NCBI GenBank assembly: GCA_028353405.1
Contig: JAOMOG010000003.1
Span: forward strand, 31,368 to 95,367
Direction of reading: 5' to 3'
Length of the DNA: 64,000 nt
Source: Candidatus Poseidoniaceae archaeon
GTDB taxonomy: Archaea; Thermoplasmatota; Poseidoniia; Poseidoniales; Poseidoniaceae
Shown one piece after another: positions 49,291 through 57,144 of this stretch; positions within the stretch are counted from its first letter, which is position 1; the number at the start of each line of letters is the position of its first letter. A program made the position numbers and the translations under genes. The notes beneath the pieces are model-generated. The model searched no databases and was not told where the DNA came from. It was given only the letters and a program-made list of their open reading frames with translations.

Positions 49291-49860
49291 ATGAAGAACA
49301 ATAATGAAAACAACGACAACTTAGCAGCAATCGGTATCGGCGCAATGATCGTCTTTATCGCACTTATATTAGTAGCAGCAGTAGCAGCAGCAGTGATTAT
49401 TCAAACTGCAGAAAAGCTTCAGCAAAACGCACAATCCACTGGTGATGACACAACAGACGAAATGTCTGGTAAGGTCACAGTCCTCAATGTATTTGTCAAC
49501 GATGCTGATAATTTCGAAGTCTACTTCCGTTTAGCAGCAGGTTCTGATGATACTGCTGACTCAGATATACTTTGGCAACTTACTTGTGATGACGGCGCAG
49601 CCGGCATGGATTATATCGCTGGCGATTTCAGTGGTTCTGCCATAGACCCACTTGATGGAACAGCAGCGGTTACAACTGCAGCAGCAGGTGTTGCTTACCG
49701 AACTACTCTTCTCGCCAGTGCTGGCGGGAATGACTGTGGTCCTGACGCACTATTCACTAACAATGTCAAGGCAACTCTGTACCTACACGTTGTAGGTGGC
49801 GGAACTACCTACGACATTCTCAAAGTTAGCGATTCATCTGTTGGCTCCGTGGTAGTCTGA
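49291..49860 (+). CDS. arlB2: Archaellin 2
   Basis: LAAIGIGAMIVFIALILVAAVAAAVIIQTAEKLQQNAQSTGDDT; ATG 49291 with GAGGTGA SD (track opens at GTG 49282). Confidence 0.92.
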   Translation: MKNNNENNDNLAAIGIGAMIVFIALILVAAVAAAVIIQTAEKLQQNAQSTGDDTTDEMSGKVTVLNVFVNDADNFEVYFRLAAGSDDTADSDILWQLTCDDGAAGMDYIAGDFSGSAIDPLDGTAAVTTAAAGVAYRTTLLASAGGNDCGPDALFTNNVKATLYLHVVGGGTTYDILKVSDSSVGSVVV

Positions 49861-49866
49861 TTTTAT

Positions 49867-49904
49867 CTGAGTCCACAAAATGTGCTTCGGCACTAAGGAC
49901 TCAG
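49867..49904 (+). promoter_or_regulatory. Two-tier stem-loop with cUUCGg tetraloop between arlB2 and the downstream arl genes
   Basis: CTGAGTCC(49867-49874)/GGACTCAG(49897-49904) outer stem; inner GTGC-TTCG-GCAC (49882-49893). Confidence 0.8.
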
Positions 49905-49917
49905 GGAGGAATTACAC

Positions 49918-50760
49918 ATGGCATGGCCATTTAGTGGCGGAGATGGAGATTCCCAGGATGCAGACGCTTTATTGAGTGAAGAACGCTTGAAGATAATGGC
50001 AAATGTTGCCATTGAACAAGTCCCCCTCCCAGAAGAGGGCGAACTCAGTGAAGAAGATGCTTGGACAATATCCCCTGGACCAACCAAAGCCCGCCTCAAC
50101 AGTATCGGAAGCGTACCGAGTGTGGCAGCAAGCCTCGCTCCTGCTCAACCAGTGAATATGAATGCACAAGTTGATACTTCTAGTTTGGAACGTCTAATCA
50201 GTTCACGTCTCGACATGGTCGAAGATGTGCTCAGATTGGTTGAATACAAATTGGATGAAGGACCAATTACTCAAGATGGATCACAATCCGAAGACGCATC
50301 AGACGATGAATCTATGGAGATTGATGCAAACAGTGGAGATGTAATCATCACCTCATCAGGAGAAGTCATCGCCGCTACTGGTGTTGACCGAATGATGGAT
50401 GAAGATGATGCTCCGTTAGTTGAGTTGTATGAAGCACAGGCACTCAGAGCAAATCCATTCCTAGTCGCACCATCTGATGGTCTCGGCGGGGGTACAAACC
50501 AAATCGGAGCTCCGACAGTATCGGCTCTGCTTCTAGACAATATGTCTGGAATGGCAGCAGTTAGTTTTACTCAAAAGGCAATCGATTCTGGAATGTTAAC
50601 AGTGGATGAAGGAGAAACGGTAATGGCAATTGTACAATTGGCAGCACCTGGAGAATCTGAAGCAGCACTCGAAGACCACCTTGCTAACAAAGAACTTCTA
50701 ACACTATCTGCTCTTGTCAAATCTTGGCGCAGTTCAGAAGGATTACGAGGTGAATTGTGA
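49918..50760 (+). CDS. Candidate divergent ArlD/E-like archaellum protein
   Basis: Position between archaellins and ArlF; acidic soluble 280-aa protein with long linker and compact C-terminal helical domain (VSALLLDNMSGMAAVSFTQKAIDSGMLTVDEGETVMAIVQLA...LTLSALVKSW). Homology not demonstrated. Confidence 0.5.
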   Translation: MAWPFSGGDGDSQDADALLSEERLKIMANVAIEQVPLPEEGELSEEDAWTISPGPTKARLNSIGSVPSVAASLAPAQPVNMNAQVDTSSLERLISSRLDMVEDVLRLVEYKLDEGPITQDGSQSEDASDDESMEIDANSGDVIITSSGEVIAATGVDRMMDEDDAPLVELYEAQALRANPFLVAPSDGLGGGTNQIGAPTVSALLLDNMSGMAAVSFTQKAIDSGMLTVDEGETVMAIVQLAAPGESEAALEDHLANKELLTLSALVKSWRSSEGLRGEL

Positions 50761-50761
50761 A

Positions 50762-51403
50762 ATGGGCGCTTCGGTCGGAATCGGAGGTTTGATTATTGGC
50801 ATGACCATGTTGGTCGTGTTCTCTATGGTAGTGGCATCAATTGATGCAAATGTTGATTCATCACTACAAACCATCGATTCGGCCAATGAAGCATTGCCCT
50901 CTTTCACCATCGACGATGCCACCCTTTGGGAAGGCGCAGTCGTCGATGTTCAGATCGGCAGTGGAGGAAGTGGATATACTAATGGAAATCTAGTCTCTTC
51001 AACAGGTAATGGTGGCTTCGCAGCCACCTTTGCTGTTGACGGTAGTGGTGCGATAATTAGCGTGGCAATCACCAGCCACGGAAATTACTCGTCCGCACCA
51101 ACTATCGTTGTTCAAGGACAGACTCCGACAACATCCGCAACCTTCGTTTCATCGATCGGAAATTACATTCACTCGAATGTTACTAATACAGGTTCACAGA
51201 TAACCCCACTAAGAGAAATTTGGGTATTCTCCGATGGCGAAAACCCAACCAATCTTGGAAGCATATACGCGGGTGGAAGTAATAATCCACATTGGTATTC
51301 TGGTGAAACACTTCATGTCCAATGGGCAGAAAGTGGGACATTACCTGTTTCTAGAGTTGCAATTTCAGTTAAAGGTGTCAACATGGCATCAACACTTGCA
51401 TGA
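50762..51403 (+). CDS. arlF: Archaellum stator protein ArlF (FlaF) with inserted repeat module
   Basis: N-terminal TM MGASVGIGGLIIGMTMLVVFSMVVASIDANVDSSL; C-terminal NYIHSNVTNTGSQITPLREIWVFSDGENP; ATG 50762 with GAGGTGA SD. Confidence 0.8.
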   Translation: MGASVGIGGLIIGMTMLVVFSMVVASIDANVDSSLQTIDSANEALPSFTIDDATLWEGAVVDVQIGSGGSGYTNGNLVSSTGNGGFAATFAVDGSGAIISVAITSHGNYSSAPTIVVQGQTPTTSATFVSSIGNYIHSNVTNTGSQITPLREIWVFSDGENPTNLGSIYAGGSNNPHWYSGETLHVQWAESGTLPVSRVAISVKGVNMASTLA

Positions 51404-51412
51404 GGTGAATAT

Positions 51413-51907
51413 ATGGCAGATGGAGGAGCATCAACATTCATTTTGCTGATTACAGCATTGTTAGTGTCTGGATCGGTTTCGGCAATTCTCATTAATCAAT
51501 GGGGGGATATGTCTAGCGCTCTTGAAGAAAACCGCAAGGGCAAAGAAGCTGATGCAAAAACTTCAGTCTCTTTTGCAGGTGATGCGATGGAGGTTGGGTA
51601 TGATGATTCAGTAAGCCCTAATGTGATGACGTTTTATCTTCAAAACACAGGGCAATATGTTCTTGATGAAAGCACTCTTGTAGTGATTGTTGATGGTATT
51701 TCAGTAACATCGAGTATTACAACAACGATTTTGCCCAACGGTGCAGATTGGACCGATGTTAGATTAGTAGAAGTGGAAGTTTCTTCAAGTTCTTGGTCAT
51801 ATCAAAATGATGATAGCGTGAGTATTTCGGCAGTAGTTTCTTCCGAAGTTACTTCCGGTTACCGTGGAACTGATACAATGGATATTGAGGTGAGATTAAA
51901 TGTCTGA
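51413..51907 (+). CDS. arlG: Archaellum stator protein ArlG (FlaG)
   Basis: N-terminal ASTFILLITALLVSGSVSAILINQWGDM; beta-sandwich NVMTFYLQNTGQYVLDESTLVVIVDG; between arlF and arlH. Confidence 0.82.
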   Translation: MADGGASTFILLITALLVSGSVSAILINQWGDMSSALEENRKGKEADAKTSVSFAGDAMEVGYDDSVSPNVMTFYLQNTGQYVLDESTLVVIVDGISVTSSITTTILPNGADWTDVRLVEVEVSSSSWSYQNDDSVSISAVVSSEVTSGYRGTDTMDIEVRLNV

Positions 51908-52643
51908 TGGAATAGATACAGATGACCCTATGTTCGCAGCACATAAGCCGGTTGAAGATGGATACCCATTCGTCTTAGAGACCGATTCACTTGCAGATTC
52001 AATGGGTTCAAGATTGCCTAATCGTTCAATATATGTAGTTCAGGGTGATGTCGGTTCTGGAAAATCTTTGATAAGTCAAAGATTATCTTTTGGACTTGCA
52101 GAAAATGATGTCAAAGTATTAGTCATTACAACAGAACTAACGACACGAGGATGGATTGAACAAATGGAGTCCATCGGTTACGGGGTTACAGAATTCATTC
52201 GTACAGGACAGTTGATGGTTTTCAGCCGCTTTGGAACTATTGCAGAAGCACTTCCAGATGTCGGTATTCAACAAGTACTCGAGAGTGAAGCAGTTTCTAA
52301 AGCAGATATTATTATTATTGATTCTGCAAGTTCTTTAATGCCGGATGATTTAGATGATAACGGAAGATTCAAGATGATGCAAAACCTTCGTAGAATCACT
52401 AGTGAAGGGCGTTCAGTAATGCTATGTGTTGATGAAAATGAAATGGATTCCAAACTATTGCACACACTCAGAGCATCATCTGAAATAGTCTTAGATATGA
52501 AAACAGCAATGATTGGCGGAGATATCAAACGAAATATTGTCGTTACAAGATATCTCCGTGCAGCAGGACCAGTTCAATCTTCAATTGGTTGGAGAGTTGA
52601 ACCTTCTATGGGATTCATCGTAGATATTACAGCGGTAAGCTGA
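51900..52643 (+). CDS. arlH: Archaellum KaiC-like ATPase ArlH (FlaH)
   Basis: Walker A YVVQGDVGSGKSLISQRLSFGL; Walker B ADIIIIDSASSL; upstream of arlI. Confidence 0.93.
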   Translation: MSDGIDTDDPMFAAHKPVEDGYPFVLETDSLADSMGSRLPNRSIYVVQGDVGSGKSLISQRLSFGLAENDVKVLVITTELTTRGWIEQMESIGYGVTEFIRTGQLMVFSRFGTIAEALPDVGIQQVLESEAVSKADIIIIDSASSLMPDDLDDNGRFKMMQNLRRITSEGRSVMLCVDENEMDSKLLHTLRASSEIVLDMKTAMIGGDIKRNIVVTRYLRAAGPVQSSIGWRVEPSMGFIVDITAVS

Positions 52644-52656
52644 TGGAGGGATTAGT

Positions 52657-54378
52657 ATGAGTGATGAACCAAAATTTGCTAAAGGAGATTTGGCCAGTGT
52701 AATGGCCGCTCATCCTCACGTAGCAGATTGGGTTAGAGATTTTGAAGCACAGCATGGGTCTAGACCAATTTACTATGGTGAGTTGGATAGAGGTGCGAAA
52801 AAAGAACGTCCTTACAATTTAATCTACATTACAAAAGAACCAATCTTCGTACACATGTACGAGCCTCCGGAAGATGATCAGCAATCTGGTGGCGAAATCT
52901 TGTGGTTTGGTCTTGAACCACAATTGACAGACTCTGAAGAATATATCAGGAGGGAATTGATTGAAACTCTATTACAAGAAGCCCCAACAGCACCATCATT
53001 TACTACCGATAATGAGTTTGAAAATATTCTCGGACAAATGATAGAGCGATATACGGTACTCGATACTGAATTAAGTGGTACTGTTCGTCGTCAAGGGAAG
53101 TTATGGCAACTTGTTGGTCTGGATGATCGCAGATTGACAGTAACACAGAACCAACGGGAACGACTACGCTATGTCGTTATCCGCGATTTAATTAGAAATG
53201 GTCCACTTGAACCACTTCTTTCAGATGAGATGCTGGAAGATATTCACTCAGTTGGACTAAAACATATTCACATGGACCACAAAATATTCGGTATGGTCAC
53301 TTCCAATATTAGATTCCGTGACAGGGATTTACTGTCTAGATTCTTGAGAGCAATGTCAGAGCGCATTGGTCGACCAGTTTCCGATAACAAACCAATTATT
53401 GACGGAGCACTTCTCGATGGTTCACGTATCAATATCATATTCTCAGACGATGTCTCGATGCTCGGGCCATCTTTCACAATTCGTAAATTCGCAGAAGAAA
53501 CAATCTCTATTACACAATTAATCCAGTGGGGAACAATTTCAGCACAAGTTGCTGCCTACATTTGGATTTGTTTAGAATATGGTATGTCGGTTCTAGTATC
53601 TGGAGAAACAGCATCTGGAAAGACTACAACACTCAATGCAATCCTTCCATTCATTGACCACAATGTCAAGATTTACTCGGCAGAAGATACTCCTGAAGTC
53701 AAAGTACGCCACAAACTATGGCAACGCCTTGTCACTCGTTCTTCCAAAAATGAAGAGTCAAGAGTTGAAATGTTCGATTTGCTAAAAGCAGCTCTAAGAA
53801 GTCGTCCAAGATACATCATCATTGGTGAGATTCGAGGTGTTGAAGGTGCTACAGCATTCCAGGCAATGCAAACTGGTCACCCAGTAATTGCTACTTTCCA
53901 CGCATCGAGTATCGTGAAAATGATTCAGAGATTTACAGGTGACCCGATCAATGTTCCAATGCGGTTCTTCGATAACTTGAACTTCGCGATTTTCCAAGAA
54001 GTAGTTGAAGACCCTAATGGTGGTGGAATCGCAAGGCGTGTAACTGGTATCGACGAAGTAATCGGCTACAATAAACACAGCGATGGTGTATTAACGCGTG
54101 GTATGTTCGAATGGGATCCTATCAAAGATAAGCACTATTTCCGTGGAATGTTCCAATCGCATTTACTTGAAAATAAAATTGCGGCTGTGGCAGGATTCTC
54201 AAATAAGCGTGACATCTATGATGAGATGTTAAAACGCGCAGCAACACTTCAGATAATGGTGGACAGAGATTTAACACATTATGATGACGTTTTTGATTTA
54301 CTCGGAATATATTACAATACAGGATGGGATAATTTCAGTAGAGCGGTAGATACGTGGGTTGGGGTCAACCACAAGTGA
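52657..54378 (+). CDS. arlI: Archaellum motor ATPase ArlI (FlaI)
   Basis: Type II/IV secretion ATPase motifs: VLVSGETASGKTTTLNAILPF, IYSAEDTPEVKV, RPRYIIIGEIRGVEGATAFQAMQTGHPVIATFHAS. Confidence 0.96.
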   Translation: MSDEPKFAKGDLASVMAAHPHVADWVRDFEAQHGSRPIYYGELDRGAKKERPYNLIYITKEPIFVHMYEPPEDDQQSGGEILWFGLEPQLTDSEEYIRRELIETLLQEAPTAPSFTTDNEFENILGQMIERYTVLDTELSGTVRRQGKLWQLVGLDDRRLTVTQNQRERLRYVVIRDLIRNGPLEPLLSDEMLEDIHSVGLKHIHMDHKIFGMVTSNIRFRDRDLLSRFLRAMSERIGRPVSDNKPIIDGALLDGSRINIIFSDDVSMLGPSFTIRKFAEETISITQLIQWGTISAQVAAYIWICLEYGMSVLVSGETASGKTTTLNAILPFIDHNVKIYSAEDTPEVKVRHKLWQRLVTRSSKNEESRVEMFDLLKAALRSRPRYIIIGEIRGVEGATAFQAMQTGHPVIATFHASSIVKMIQRFTGDPINVPMRFFDNLNFAIFQEVVEDPNGGGIARRVTGIDEVIGYNKHSDGVLTRGMFEWDPIKDKHYFRGMFQSHLLENKIAAVAGFSNKRDIYDEMLKRAATLQIMVDRDLTHYDDVFDLLGIYYNTGWDNFSRAVDTWVGVNHK

Positions 54379-54390
54379 GGAGGAGATGAA

Positions 54391-56193
54391 ATGGAGCGTC
54401 TGCCACTATGGCAAATTGCGTTACGTCGCATCGACATGCCTGTTCAAAGATATATTGGTATCTTTGTTGGTGGATCATTTTTACTCGGCTTGATAGTTGC
54501 AAGCATATTGATTTTCTTGACTGGAGGATTTGCAGATGGTGCATTATTCGCCGGTTTCGCTGGAGTATTGATGTTGATACTGCTGCCAGTAATGGCAGCG
54601 TTTGCAGCGATTGCATTCCCTGTATTGGAAGTACAACGCTCGGCTACATTAATTGAAAGAGAAATGCATATGTTCATCACCAGGATGGGAATTCTCTCAC
54701 TCGGAGAGGTAGGTGCATCATCAATATTTGACATTCTAAAGCAAATGAGTGATTATGGTGAATTGGCTAGTGAAGTAAAAAGAATTGAGACTTTGGTAGA
54801 CAAATGGCACACATCCTTGCCTGAAGCATCCAGAATAGTTGCTCAGCAATCACCATCTCCGTTATGGGCTGATTTCCTTGCTAGAATGGCGTTTTCAATT
54901 GAAGCAGGTCAACCAATTGATGCGTTTATGCGTTCAGAGCAAGAAACAGTTTCAGAACAATATGCGACATTATATGATACAAGGTTAGAATCGGTTGATA
55001 TCATGAAGGAGATATATGTCTCATTAGTTTCTGCTGGATTATTTGGACTGATTATCGCTGGAATACATTTGGTGTTATTTGAAGTTGGCACAGGCGCTGA
55101 TACACCTATTGAAGTGGCATCAAGAATCAGATTCTTATTACTCGCATCAATACTATTCATGTTTGTACAAATCGGTGCAGTATTTGCCTTTAGGGCAACG
55201 ATTCCGAAGGACAAGACCTTTGCAAGAGATGAACTAGAGACGCCATTTAGACTGAACTTTAATAGAACTTTATTGATGGCTCTAAGCATTACTATCGTCT
55301 TGTTGATGATTACAACGGCTTCAGTCATTTATGCGTGGGAAGGAATCTCTCAAGAATGGGACAAATACGGATTATTGCTGATTGCATTACCTCTAAGTCC
55401 AATGCTTATTCCAGCATTTTTAGTTGGAAGAGAAGAACATAATATTCTTCGCAGGGATGAAACGTACCCAGATTTTATTCGTGCATTAGGTGGAACCGCC
55501 CAGGCACGAAGTGCAGAACCTAGTGCTACGATTAAGGCACTTAGAGGAATTGATTTTGGTGCCTTGGATTCATCCATCGACCGTTTGGAAAAGAGACTAT
55601 CCACTAGAATCGATTCTGATAGAGCATGGGATTATTTCAATTCAGATACAAACTCAGCAGTAATTTCCCGCTATACTCGGATCTATATTGAAGGTTCACA
55701 ATCTTCGGGTAAGCCTGCTGCTACAGCAGATTTAGTCTCACGTTCAGTAGGTAATTTACTTTCATTACGTCATCGAAGAGCACTTTCTGCAGATACTATG
55801 GCGGGAGTGTCATTGGGTCTACTCATTGCCAGCGTAACCTCACTCAATGTTACAATCGCCATCGTATTGAAATTAGGTGAAGCAATAGCTGGAGTTGCTA
55901 CTGGATTTACCGAAACAGATGTAGGTGCATTGGCAGATTTCGGTGCAGGGGTTGCATTACCTGTAATGGAGGATGCGAGTTCAGTTGGAAGTAATATTAA
56001 GATGTTCAAAGTAATAGTCTCAATACTAATATTGGGTCAAATTGCTGCTGTATCAATCATTGCGACTAGATTGAGAGGTGGTGGAAAGGTTAGTGCTCTC
56101 GGTCAAATTGTCAAATTAATTTGGGTTGCAGGAATTACTTCACTATTGACTTCTATAATGTTAGATGGGGCAAGTTCGATGTTCGGCATCTGA
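54391..56193 (+). CDS. arlJ: Archaellum platform membrane protein ArlJ (FlaJ)
   Basis: Polytopic protein following arlI; T2SF-like regions (FLARMAFSIEAGQPIDAFMRSEQE; YPDFIRALGGTAQARSAEPSATIKAL). Confidence 0.93.
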   Translation: MERLPLWQIALRRIDMPVQRYIGIFVGGSFLLGLIVASILIFLTGGFADGALFAGFAGVLMLILLPVMAAFAAIAFPVLEVQRSATLIEREMHMFITRMGILSLGEVGASSIFDILKQMSDYGELASEVKRIETLVDKWHTSLPEASRIVAQQSPSPLWADFLARMAFSIEAGQPIDAFMRSEQETVSEQYATLYDTRLESVDIMKEIYVSLVSAGLFGLIIAGIHLVLFEVGTGADTPIEVASRIRFLLLASILFMFVQIGAVFAFRATIPKDKTFARDELETPFRLNFNRTLLMALSITIVLLMITTASVIYAWEGISQEWDKYGLLLIALPLSPMLIPAFLVGREEHNILRRDETYPDFIRALGGTAQARSAEPSATIKALRGIDFGALDSSIDRLEKRLSTRIDSDRAWDYFNSDTNSAVISRYTRIYIEGSQSSGKPAATADLVSRSVGNLLSLRHRRALSADTMAGVSLGLLIASVTSLNVTIAIVLKLGEAIAGVATGFTETDVGALADFGAGVALPVMEDASSVGSNIKMFKVIVSILILGQIAAVSIIATRLRGGGKVSALGQIVKLIWVAGITSLLTSIMLDGASSMFGI

Positions 56194-56230
56194 TATTTTG
56201 ATTAAATCATAAGGCGCTGGGTTCATTGCA

Positions 56231-56458
56231 GTGGAACCTTTGCGACATTACATGCGTATGTTACGTACACTCATTCTGGGCGCGATAATGGTGCTGCCTG
56301 GAATGTTTTTAGCTTACTTGGTATGGATACTGGCAGGCAATCCTACCACCGAGCCACTAGAATCTCTCATCTGTAATGGGATTCCTCTAACCTCAATCGG
56401 ACTGGGGTTATTGTTCGGTTGGATGAGTGGAGCAGAGTACTCAGTCAAAATGGAATAA
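56231..56458 (+). CDS. Small two-TM membrane protein, unknown
   Basis: 75-aa ORF with two hydrophobic helices downstream of arlJ. Confidence 0.5.
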   Translation: MEPLRHYMRMLRTLILGAIMVLPGMFLAYLVWILAGNPTTEPLESLICNGIPLTSIGLGLLFGWMSGAEYSVKME

Positions 56459-56460
56459 TC

Positions 56461-57111
56461 TCATCTTTTGGATTCTGCTTGAATTCTTTTCTTAGTCGCA
56501 GCCCATGAACAAATAGGGCATTGGCTGAGATCATGAAATCTTGCTGGGCAATATTCTCTACCAAAGAAAATAATTTGCAAATGGAGTTTATTCCATAGTT
56601 CTCTAGGGAATATTGCTTTCAAATCTTTTTCAGTTCTCTCAACAGTAGTATCGTTAGATAGTCCCCAACGTGCAGCAAGCCTGTGAATATGTGTGTCAAC
56701 AGGGAATGCGGGTACTGCAAATGCCTGAGCCATGACAACGCTTGCAGTTTTATGACCTACACCGGGTAGGTCTTCGAGTTCCTTGAAGGTGCAAGGAACT
56801 TGGCCATCATGTCTTTCGACAATCAGTTGTGATAAACGCAAAATGTTCTTAGATTTTGTTGGCGCTAATCCGATTTGCCTAATATCTTGCAATATAGTAT
56901 CAACATCAAGTTTAGTCATGTCAGCTGGATTATTTGCTTTTGCAAATAGTGCTGGTGTGACTTCGTTAACTTTCAAATCAGTAGTTTGAGCACTCATCAG
57001 TACTGCTACAAGTAATTCAAATGGGTTATTATGGTCGAGTGGTATGGGAGTTTCTGGATATAATTTCTCCAACATGGAGATGATCTTTTCCGCCTTCTCA
57101 CTCCTGCGCAT
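56461..57111 (-). CDS. nth: Endonuclease III
   Basis: HhH LEDLPGVGHKTASVVMAQAF and catalytic FPVDTHIHRLAARWGL; C-terminal Cys cluster CPARFHDLSQCPIC. Confidence 0.94.
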   Translation of the reverse strand: MRRSEKAEKIISMLEKLYPETPIPLDHNNPFELLVAVLMSAQTTDLKVNEVTPALFAKANNPADMTKLDVDTILQDIRQIGLAPTKSKNILRLSQLIVERHDGQVPCTFKELEDLPGVGHKTASVVMAQAFAVPAFPVDTHIHRLAARWGLSNDTTVERTEKDLKAIFPRELWNKLHLQIIFFGREYCPARFHDLSQCPICSWAATKKRIQAESKR

Positions 57112-57144
57112 GTTTGGGCCAGTCTCCGATTAGCAATTAATACA

